From Mactra quadrangularis (Eukaryota; Mollusca; Bivalvia; Venerida; Mactridae): a stretch of DNA of 64,000 bases. Shown in pieces: positions 54,181 through 64,000 of this stretch. Both the position numbers and the translations under genes were made by a program. Location: positions 28,372,380 to 28,436,379 of the forward strand of contig CM046303.1 of NCBI GenBank assembly GCA_025267735.1, read 5' to 3'. The notes under the pieces are model-generated. The model was not told the DNA's origin. It saw only the letters and a program-made list of their open reading frames with translations, and did no database searches. How positions within the stretch are numbered: the first letter of the stretch is position 1; every line of letters begins with the position of its first letter.

Positions 54181-55440
54181 GTTCTGTCAATGTTGTATGT
54201 GTGACTTTCAGTGCAGAACTTCATTTATGCCAAGAAAGCAAGTTTAGTTAATGTTTGTTTCTGGACAGTATTATTATCAGTATAGTCTTGTTTCTTTGAC
54301 AAGATGAGATAAATTGAGGTTTGACGAATATTCAAGAAAGGGTATACAATTTGAAAATCTATTGTAGCTGAGATTGAACTCAGATTATAAGGGTATCTGC
54401 AATAGAATCTATAACTATTCACAACCATCTCGTAATAATAGTTCGTTTGTTTGAAACAGAATATTAACTGATTAGTATGTTCATATCTCGTTATTGAACA
54501 ACGTAAAATAATATGCGAGTAAAACATTAATTGATAGCAGTGTTTGCAATTTAGACTATTATAAATAATGTAGCTGAACAAAGTTCGATAAAAAGAAAAC
54601 ATTGGAGTAATCAAACAAACGGTTCTATATTGTACTCTAATGAAACTATTCGCTGTACAGAAAAAAAACCACGAGATATTGGAAACAATTTACAATGCAC
54701 ATTTATAAGTCCTCAGAATGATAAAATATATCATTACTAATGAAGTGTTACATATACACTACACTTTATTTACGTTATTTTCAAAAACGGGTTGAAAAAA
54801 TATGTTTATCAAAATAATTACTTTTAGTAGTAATGAGTCACAATTATCTGTTCATATAAACCGATTCTATGCATAGTTTATTACATTCTTTCAAAAACAA
54901 AAATATCATTACATTTACATTCTGAACGATAATATAGCAACAATATCGTAATAGTATTAAAAATATAAAGTCATGTTCTATTAAAACAACAACCAAACCA
55001 TGTAACATGTAGATTTGTACCAATTGACAACCTCTGTCTACAGTAAAAACTATAACACAATATTGGGTTTTATAATCAAATCCCAATTAGCAAGTTTAGT
55101 ATTTTATAAAAAGGACATTAATAATCAAAATAACACGTGTAAATGAAATGTACAAAGTACCTTCCACATCCATGTACATAACAACACAGTTCATCAAACA
55201 GTCATTATTCATACAATCATTCCATTAGCCAAAAATGTTTCAAAAATCCATTTGAAGTTTTCTTTTCCAAATTTGATTTAAACGTATACATGTAAATAGC
55301 TCCTTAGTTTGACTTAGCTCTATTTTCTCCATGTCCAATATTTTGCATGTCGTAACATGCCTTTTAGGTATATGGTACTTTAGACCTTTTAAGACCTTCA
55401 GCGAATGGTTCTTCTTAATTGTTTTGTTAATTAATTAATG

Positions 55441-55862
55441 ATTCTGATCTAGCCATCCTCCCATAAAACGGACCCTTCACCAGATTGCTCAGAATCATAT
55501 TGAAGTGCATTGAATAATTCCGATCTAGCTATCCTCCCATAAAACGGGCCCTTCACTAGATTACTCAGAATTATATTAAAGTACATTGAATAATTCCGAT
55601 CTAGCTATCCTCCCATAAGTGGGCCCTTCACTAGATTGCTCAGAATTATTACCGATCTAGATATCCTCCCATAAAATGGGCCCTTCTCTAGATTGCTCGG
55701 ATTTATGTATTGTTTCAATGTATAATTCCGATCTAGCTATCCTCCCATAAATGGGTCCTTCACTAGATTTCTCAGAATTATACTTCAATGCAAGGAATAC
55801 TTCCGATCTAGTTATCCTCCCATAAAATGGGCCCTTCACTAGATTGCTCAGAAGTATTAATA
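55441..55862. repeat. Tandem array of about 76 bp hairpin units (six copies)
   Basis: Six units of CCGATCTAGCTATCCTCCCA ... TTCACTAGATTGCTCAGAAT. GATCTAG and CTAGAT at the two ends of the core, and CCCATAAAATGGG in the middle, are inverted, so each unit can fold. One unit is shortened to about 55 bp. Unit length is not a multiple of three, so the minus-strand 60-codon frame is incidental. Confidence 0.8.
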
Positions 55863-56599
55863 TGTTCCTTATTTTGTTACTTAAAATAAATATATTCTCG
55901 GCATGTACAGAATTCTCGTATTTTTAGAACATCATTATCAAACATCATTAGAGCTAATTACATGTATTTAAAAATACCATCAAATTATTTATTAAAAATT
56001 TTGACAATGTATAATGACCATGTTATTAGATAAATAAATGTGTAGGTATGAGTATAAATCATTTGTGTAAGTTCAATCATTATTGCACCATATATTAATT
56101 ATTTTACATAGCTTGTTATAAGTTTTAATATGACAGAGAGTTGATTCAATTGGTATGACATATAAGTCAATCGCTTAAAAGGTAGGAATTTTTCAACAAG
56201 ACTAAACTTAATATGTTTGAAACTGAATATAACAATTAAAGCAAACTTGTAAATAAAAATACCAAAAAAATTACAAAATAATGAATTTCTTTACTTATCT
56301 CGAAAATAATTATCCATTGAATTAGCATATTCACTTTAGCAGAACAACGTTTGTTTTTAATTTTGTCCAATGTTTTTTATGCATTGATAAGCATGATTAA
56401 TTAGTAAAACACTCGTTTATTATCATTATTTGTACTTTTTTCAAAATATCAGTGAACATTCTGTTATAAACTCTTATTATATAAAAACTTCATCAGAGGA
56501 AGAAAATACATGAAGACAAAGTTACCCAATAATGTAGTTGGGCAGTCGCAATTGAAAGCAAACGCCTTTGTATATATGAGAATCAATAGACATGTTGTT

Positions 56600-59500
56600 A
56601 AGTAAGCAAAGACAGAAACCTTCATGCGAATAATGGAGGAAAGACATTCGATAGTGTGTGTATGTTATCTTGAGTAGAGATAGAAACCAGCACGACGATT
56701 TGGATAGAATGTCAGGTCATATTCTAAGTCTGTGTTTTAAGACCGAAACTTACATGATGATAATAATAGAATGCAGAAATTGAAGAAAGATACTTACCTC
56801 AACAAAATGACAGAATGTCAGGGGATATGGTGCTTGGATTATCTTTATTGAAGATAGAATCATACAGGAGAATTACGATAGAATAGTTAGTAATTGTGTT
56901 TATGTGTATTCTTATGGGAGACAAATACTTACCTGAATTAGATGATAGAATGGCATGCGATATTGTGTGTGTTATCTTAATTGAAGACAGAAACCTACAT
57001 GAGAATAATGATAGAATGATATGCTATGGTGTGTGTATACATGTTGTCTTAATTAAAGAAAGATACGTACATGAATTAAATGAAAGAATGACATACGTTA
57101 AGGTGCTAGTTATCCTCATTGAAGAGAGAAACCTACAGGAGAATGATGATAGAAAAGTATGCCATGGTATTGTGTATTATTATTGGAGACAAATACCTAC
57201 ATGAGTTAAATGACAGAATGACATGAGATATTGTGTGAGTTATCTTAATTGACGTCATAAAACCTACATGGGAATACCGATAGAAAGGCAAGCCGTATTG
57301 TAAGTATGTTTTTATTGAGGAAAGATACTTAGCTGAGAAAACATGAGATTAGCATGCCGTATTGTGTGTGTTACCTTAATTCAAGATAGAAACCTAGAGG
57401 AGATTATTGATAAAAAGACATGTCATATTGTGTGTATGTATTTTTGATTGAAGATAGATACTTACCTCAATTAAATGATGGAATGGCATGCCATATTGCG
57501 TGTGCAATCTTAATTGAGGACAAGAACCTACTGGAGAAAAATGATAGAAATGGATGCCATATTATGTGTGTGATCTTATGTGAGGATAAGCTAGAAACCT
57601 ATATTAGAATAATGGTAGAAAGGCATGATATATAGTTTGCATGTTATCTTAATAAGAGATAGAGACTTGTTGGACAATTTAGATAGAATGACATGCCACA
57701 TTTTGAGTCTAAAAATTTGTTTAAAGAATGAAATCTACTTAATCATTATGATAGAATAACATTACATGTAATGTTTGCATGTTTTCTTGATTAAAGAAAG
57801 ATACTTACCTGAAACAAAATGATAGAATGGCATGCAATATGATGTGTATTATCTTAATTGAAGACAGAAACCTACAAGGAAATATTGAAAGTACGACATG
57901 CCATAGTATGTGTGTTATCATATTTGAGGATAGAATCCTGCATGTGAATAATGGTATTTAGGCTTGCGATGTAGTGTGTATGTTAGCTTCTTGGAGAGAT
58001 ATCAGCACGACAATTCGGAAAGAATGCCATGCTATAATTTGGAAATGATTTCATTCTTAAAGACTAAAACCTATATGACAGTAATGATAGAATAAAATGC
58101 CAGGTAATGTTTGTATGTTTCTGTAATTGAAGAGATATACTTACCCGAATTAAATGATAGAATGGCATGAGTAATGGTGTGTGTTATCATTAAGTTAATT
58201 GAAGACAGAAACCTACAGAAGAGTAATGAGAGAATGATATGTCATAGCGTTTGTGAGTATGTGTACATTTTAAATTGAAGACACATAGTTACCTGAATTA
58301 AATGATAGAATGGCATGAGATATGGTGCTTGTTATCTTAATTGAAGACAGAAACCTACAGGAGAATAATGATAGGATGGCATGACATAGTGTTTGTATGT
58401 TTTGTTTCATTGAAGAAAGATACTTACCTGGATTAAATTCTAGAAATACATGAGTTGTAGTGTGTGTTATCTTAATTTAAGACAGAAGTCTACATGACAA
58501 TAATGATAGAATAGCATACTAATGCGTGGCTGTTATATTAATTGAAACTTAAACCTATACGGGATTATTGATAGAAAAGCAAGCCGTATAGTGTGTATGG
58601 TTTTTTAACTGACTTAAGATACTTACTTGGGAAAAATGATAGAATGGCATGTCATATTGTGTGTGTTACCTTATTTTAAGACAAAACCTACAGGAGAATA
58701 ATGATGGAATGGATTGTCATTTTGTGTTTGTGTGTGATGTCTTATTTGAAGAAATATATCTGAATTGGAATGTTGATAGAAAGGAAAGCCGTATTTTGTG
58801 TATTTTTCCAAATTGAAGACAGTTACTTACATTAGAATAATGATAAAATGATATGCAATTTTTGAGGGTAATCTGAATTGAAGAAAGAAACCTACAGGAG
58901 AAAAAAGATATATAATGCATAGTATTTGTATGTTTTTCTCAATTGAAAACAAATACTTACCTGAGTAAATGATAAAATTGCATGCGGTATGGTGTGTATT
59001 ATGTTAATTGAAGACAGAAAACTACAATGGAGTATTAACAGATTTGCATGCCATATTGTGTGTGTAACCTCAGTTGAAGACATAAAACTACAATGGAATT
59101 TTAACAGAATGGCATGCCATTATGTGTGTGTGTTTATTATCTAAATTAAAGACATAAAGCTACAATGGAATTTGGCATGCCGTATTGTGTGTCTTACATA
59201 AATTGAGAAGTAACCTGCAGGAGAAAAATGAAGAATGGCATGTCAATGTATGTTTGTTGTCTAAAGTGTAGACATAAACCTACATAGGACTATTGATAGA
59301 AAGGCATGCCGTATTGTTGGTATGATTTATACTGACGTAAGATACTTACCTGCCATATTGTATTTGTAATCTGAATTTAAGATAGAAGCCTACAGGATAA
59401 AGGTGAGATAGAATAGTATGCCATATTGTGTTTGTTATCTTATTTGAAGATATATATAATAGGGGATATTGATAGGAGGGCATGTCATATTGTTTGCGTG

Positions 59501-60050
59501 TTTTCTTACTTGAATCAGAAACTTAACCGAGAAAAATAGAAGCAAGGTATGCGATATTGTAGGTGTTATCTCATTTGTAGATAGGTACTTAAATGGAAAT
59601 TTTGATAGAAAACATGCCAAATTGTGTGTATGTGTTCTTAATTGAAAAAAGATACCTAAAAAATGAGTAAATTGCATGTTTTCTTACAGAAGAAAGATAC
59701 TTACCTTAAAATAATAATAGAATTGAATGCCATACTGTGTGTGTTATCTTTATTGAAGACAGAATCCTACAGGAGAATAATGATAGAATGGCATATCAAT
59801 GTATGTTTTGTTATATTTATTTAAAACATACACCTTGATGGAATATTGATAGAAAGGCAACCCTTATTGCGTGTATGTTTTTAACTAAGGAAAGATATTT
59901 ACCTGAGCAAAAATGATAAAATGGCATGCCATACTTTGTGTGAAATCTGAATTTAAGATAGAAGCCTACAGGAGAAAAACCATAGAATGGGACGCGATAC
60001 AGTGTGTTTGATCTTAATTAAAGACAGAAAACTACATAAATATAATGGCA
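56600..60050. repeat. Degenerate 66 bp tandem array, alternating two unit types
   Basis: About 3.4 kb of units like TGATAGAATGGCATGCCATA joined by TTATCTTAATTGAAGACAG. Type 1 units contain GATACTTACCTGAATTAAA and type 2 units AACCTACAGGAGAATAATG. On the minus strand these are CAG|GTAAGTATC and TTCTCCTGTAG|GTTT, good donor and acceptor sequences. Thirteen usable donors are at 56796, 56931, 57464, 57807, 58143, 58291, 58426, 58625, 58829, 58959, 59348, 59703 and 59901. Most intervals are 61-63 nt. No single frame is open throughout; plus-strand frames reach 102 codons. Confidence 0.8.
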
Positions 60051-60072
60051 TGACATTGTGCACATCTCTTAC

Positions 60073-60137
60073 TTTTTGCACATAAAACATAATGAGGCAG
60101 TGTTGGTGACACCTCCAATTTTACATTGTAACTGGCA
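60073..60137 (-). CDS. Weak minus-strand exon candidate
   Basis: The minus strand ends at AAAAA|GTAAGA and starts at one of two acceptors six nt apart (GGCTAG and GCCAG). In the phase left by the 61689-61726 candidate it reads YNVKLEVSPTLPHYVLCAK. The acceptor tract is poor and no family is recognised. Confidence 0.22.
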
Positions 60138-61688
60138 CTAGCCAGTATTTAAAATGATTTGACTTCCAATGCAAAATAGTATTAAAATTCTCCTACATAT
60201 ATGTATGTCTCCCTTTAATTGGTTTGTTTAAATGTTTATGTTTAAACGCCTAACTTTTAGGTTAATTATTTGTTACTATTTCGAACAAAACATGAATTCA
60301 AAAATATTCAGTGATTATAAACCTTAAACATTCAATAAAAGCTGTGATAAGAAATAAAAATCAAACACAAGTTAAGGTCAAAGACAAATGTAGTACAAGG
60401 TACGTTATACAAGATCAATTACATTTCATCCATATTTTACAACACGGCGTATTTCAGTATGTTTTATTGAATACTATCTGCTTAATAGTAATTTTGATAT
60501 CACGATTAATAATTAAGAAGTTTCATTAATATATTTATTATTTAAAAGAAAAAACTGATTTTCACAAACACTTTCTGGTGAAACCCTACCAGCGTTCCTA
60601 TGTTTAGTAGTTATTTTCACTATTCTCTACTTATGCCAGATTCAGCCTAAAAAACCAAAGTAAGACTTAATAATCATCCTTATCTCCTTGAATTAGCTTC
60701 AAACATCTTCTGTCGTTCCTAAGTAGATTTTGTTTCAATAAACCTCAACCTTTTACTCTAATTTCCATAGAAAAATGCATCAAGCCTAGAAAAATGCACT
60801 TACTGTTTCGATTCTGAAATTAAACTCTATACAACCCATTATTGCCATAAGTAAAACCCCAAATCATATTCCAATTACCCTAATCAAATCCCACGGAACA
60901 TCTCCCATTGCTCTAAACATATATGCCTTCACTAGATAAAACTAATATCAAACACTATAAGCCAGCAAGAATACTAATAATAGTGACCAAAGCGTTCCGA
61001 ACCCTGGTGCTGGGGGTTATGAAGCCAACGACTCTTAAAAACCCCAACAGACCGAACCCTCACCATGTGGGTTGGGACAGATGGAATGGGACATGCATGC
61101 AGGGACCTGAGATATCGGTGCAAATCTCAGGCCAGACACAGATAACCTAAATACCAAAAACAAAACATACAGAAAAAACAATCAAAATATGAAATACAAT
61201 AAATCAAACAATAACACAATGTACGATGAAAATGAAATAAAAATACCATTTGTTAAAAACAAAATATATGTTAGCTGTACATGTACATACATTGGATAAT
61301 AATTAAGTCAGTTAATGCACAAAGATCAATCTCTATAAACAGATATCTTATAGACCGCGAGTAGGCGAGCGGAGACTTTTTGATCAAATTTTTAATCAGA
61401 TTGCTCAGACACCAAATGAGATTGAATTTTTTAATAGCTACGGAGCCCCTAAAGTGACATTGTTTTATTATAACAACTATTTCGAAAAAAAATGTAATGA
61501 TTTTTCGAAAAAACGACAACGAAATAATATTACGTTTAAACAAAATAGTTGTGATAATAAAAAAAGTATTTCAAAATGTCACTTTAGGTGGTCCGTAAAT
61601 AGCCAATGTATGTGCTATGTATAGTAAACATGTACTTCAGTATATAAACAAATGACATATCTAGAATATAGAATTAACTTAAACTTAC

Positions 61689-61726
61689 CAACTATTTAGT
61701 GTCACTGTCAAAATGTCTTTCACCAT
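61689..61726 (-). CDS. Weak minus-strand first-exon candidate
   Basis: The minus strand has CAACATGG start context, then MVKDILTVTLNS, ending at the donor TTG|GTAAGTTTA, phase 2. Only 38 nt, so it may be chance. Confidence 0.22.
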
Positions 61727-62250
61727 GTTGAATCATAACCAATGCGTTTATAATAAACGCTTCATCTTAAGGAATTCATGTAAATGATAGATCTTTAATA
61801 TCTAAGCTTTAATATATACTTAACTTAATAAAACATCAACGCCTCAACTACCTTTATCTGAAAAGGAAAAAGAAACAGTTGGTCAGAAAATAATGTAGTA
61901 TTTATTTATTAAAATCTAGTCTATGTACAATTACATTAAACACACACATTATAAAAACATGATGTCTGTACAATAGTACAATATATTGTAAGTACCTAAG
62001 TTTTCAAGTAAAAACAAGAAAAAAATCCCTAACTTAATTTTAAAGTAGATTTTTTCTAATACAAAACTATATATATGGCCACAGAACATTTCTAAAAAAA
62101 AACTAGTATCTAATTAATTAAACATCGTATTTCTAATGTAGTCGATATTTCAATTTTTAAAATGATATTGAATATTATTAAACCACTTTGAATTTTATTT
62201 TGTATCCATGGACAAGATCAATAAATTTTGCCTTAAATAAGTATGGGCTA

Positions 62251-62289
62251 TTATCTCCCTTTGATAATGTTCATATCAAAGGGAAATAA
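62251..62289. repeat. Short perfect-style hairpin TTATCTCCCTTTGATA
   Basis: Arms of 16 bp with one mismatch around a 7 nt loop; likely the fused ends of a miniature element. Confidence 0.5.
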
Positions 62290-62469
62290 TAACTCACGTC
62301 CATTAAAGACTTTCATTTATAATTTTGCAACAACGTATTGTATTATAAATTTATACCATATATCGTATTAACATAATTGACATAATGTTATATTTCTCCA
62401 CAAAAAAAATGAGAACTATACTCAATAAGCGAATTGAACTTATCCAGCCAAATATCAATTACAGGAAGT

Positions 62470-62530
62470 AACCCAAGGCTAGAGCGTTTTTATTGTAAGA
62501 TATCGGGTTCGAATCCCACAAAGGACACAA
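62470..62530 (+). repeat. tRNA-like remnant
   Basis: AAGGCTAGAGCG and TCGGGTTCGAATCCC are spaced like A and B boxes. No cloverleaf is supported. Confidence 0.3.
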
Positions 62531-63280
62531 GTAAGTTTTCTTGAGCAAAAACAAACGGCGAGTGATTCATTTAATTCAGATGTAAACTAGTATTCTAAAG
62601 GTCATTAACACAATGGTGAGGGGGTTGTCTTACAGGATCATTAAATCGACTAAATGTGTATAAATATTTAAAGGCAGATTTAATCTAAAATACTATTTAT
62701 ATATTTAAACGTAATATTGTTTGAAAATATACTTCCTTGATCAAAGTAGTCTATCATTGTCATCAAACCAGTTTGTACACAAACAGTAAATTATATCACA
62801 GCTATACGTCTATAACGTTGATCCACTCCATGAATTCAAACAATCTGAAAACAAGATGTGGTCAATATAATTTAAAAATACATGAAAACTGGGACAGTAA
62901 TGCAGGAAAGTTCCTCTATAAAGCAATCATTGTAGATGCAATATCATATAATTGTGGACAAGTTTTAATTACCAAATACTTAGAGAAGAAAATGTCCTTT
63001 TTTATTATGACTATTTCGCTATTCAGACCATATACTTTGATGTTTTTATATTGTAATTTTACAGTACAATGGTGAGGGGAAATATAAAATAAATATAAAA
63101 AACCCAAAAGTTTAGAGATCGAGTGGTCTCTGGTTTGAATACCCACCGGAGGCACTTGTTCCAAAATAAGAAAATTTACGTGATTGTTTCATTTAATACA
63201 GTGGTAAAAATAACCTATAAATATAGCACAGTTTCAGCATTGTTCTATTATGTCAGATAAATTATTTTATAAAACAACGA

Positions 63281-63420
63281 GGCATACATTTACCCCGCTA
63301 ATTCAAATATTTGAAACGTGTTCCATAATCCTTGTACAAAATACATAAATACTTTCATCGATCCTGAGAAAATAAGACCTGTAGTGAGTATTTAAATCAG
63401 CGGGGTTAATGTGTGCGCCA
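63281..63420. repeat. Miniature element GCATACATT..CCCCGCT
   Basis: Inverted ends GGCATACATTTACCCCGCT and AGCGGGGTTAATGTGTGC. A diverged relative starts near 48155 (GGGCATACATTAACCTCCCT). Confidence 0.5.
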
Positions 63421-64000
63421 CTGATAAATGAATAAAATTTAACAATATAAATAGTTGAGCAAATTGAACTGAGACATACGGTACCCACCAAAAGTTTGGA
63501 GACATTTTCACTTAGTAGGCCTGCTGAATAGACTTAATCTAAAATTTGATAACTGTTTAATTAGAAACTCTTCAAAGTTTTGCTTTAATTTTTTGTTATT
63601 ATTATAATTACAACTGAGACTACAAAAAAGCATATAAGCTATGTTATGGAAAATTGTCCTAGTACAATGAATGTACTATAATACAGTATTATTTATATTC
63701 TCTGTTTTACTGTTTTAATCATTCTTGTGCTATGTATGTTATTTCATTTATTGAATAAACTCTATCTATCTATCTAATTGTTACAATAATTGCTTATTAG
63801 CATGGTTTTGGAGGCTTTAGGATGTCAGATGCTGAATCTTATAAATGTGTTGCATTCATGAAAACGGTTTTTCATTTTATCACCAACCATACTTAAATAT
63901 ATTCAACTTTATGATTCAACAAAAATAATCATCAAAATTTAGAATTATGGTATTTTTTGTCTCCATACTTTTGATGGGTATTGTACATGTAAGAATTCAT

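Larger units (their letters stand above)
60138..64000. other. AT-rich end of window, no confident gene
   Basis: Apart from the candidate at 61689-61726 and the repeats listed, no exon is supported. 60985-61145 is a GC-richer patch that looks like a dispersed repeat but has no second copy here. Plus frames at 60923 and 62737 have no recognised domain. Confidence 0.4.

Noticed and set aside
55657..55839. 60-codon minus frame with repeated GPIYGRIARSE
   Set aside because: Unit spacing is about 76 and 55 bp, so the frame cannot persist through the array.
56600..60050. CRISPR array
   Set aside because: Tandem units are degenerate, with no constant repeat and unique spacers, and the setting is a eukaryotic genome.
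60923..61150. 75-codon plus frame over a GC-richer patch
   Set aside because: No recognised domain or splice context; looks like part of a dispersed repeat.
62737..63164. Overlapping plus 112-codon and minus 82-codon frames
   Set aside because: The minus frame starts in a tRNA-like remnant, and neither has homology or splice evidence.

Overview
The window is animal nuclear DNA. It is AT-rich, and the genes have short exons with GT-AG introns of about 0.4-4.5 kb. Transposable elements are dense and nested: foldback elements, piggyBac-, hAT- and Mutator-like miniature elements, and several tRNA-derived SINE families. This repertoire resembles a mollusc, most likely a bivalve, but that is inference and no species marker was found.

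The supported genes are two tandem plus-strand paralogues of a cadherin-domain type I membrane protein. Gene A has 11 exons from 6488 to 25233 (597 aa). Gene B has 11 exons from 32390 to 40652 (465 aa). Each encodes a signal peptide, roughly three cadherin-like repeats, one transmembrane helix and a cytoplasmic tail. The ten intron phases match (1,1,0,0,0,0,0,0,1,0) and both coding sequences reach exactly 1002 nt at the end of exon 10. The tails have diverged. Gene A has about 196 residues with a polybasic stretch and a C-terminal PDZ-ligand-like TTLV. Gene B has about 55 residues with neither.

Layout: 1-6487 is intergenic with several miniature elements. Gene A fills 6488-25233, its introns swollen by transposons: a 2.7 kb element in intron 3, a 580 bp foldback element in intron 4 and a 3.6 kb long-inverted-repeat element in intron 7. 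25234-32389 is intergenic repeat-rich DNA. Gene B fills 32390-40652, and a 69 bp Mutator-like micro-element has duplicated its exon 6 splice donor. 40653-49900 is repeat-rich with no confident gene and holds three clusters of a TAAACGTCGCAAC satellite.

49.9-51.6 kb contains several short minus-strand stretches that look like exons of one or two unrecognised genes. 52-56 kb holds a SINE, a duplicated 0.5 kb segment and a 76 bp hairpin array. 56.6-60.05 kb is a degenerate 66 bp tandem array in which minus-strand units alternate splice-donor-like and splice-acceptor-like sequences. 60-64 kb is AT-rich with two weak minus-strand exon candidates. All calls come from reading the sequence; no searches or alignments were run.
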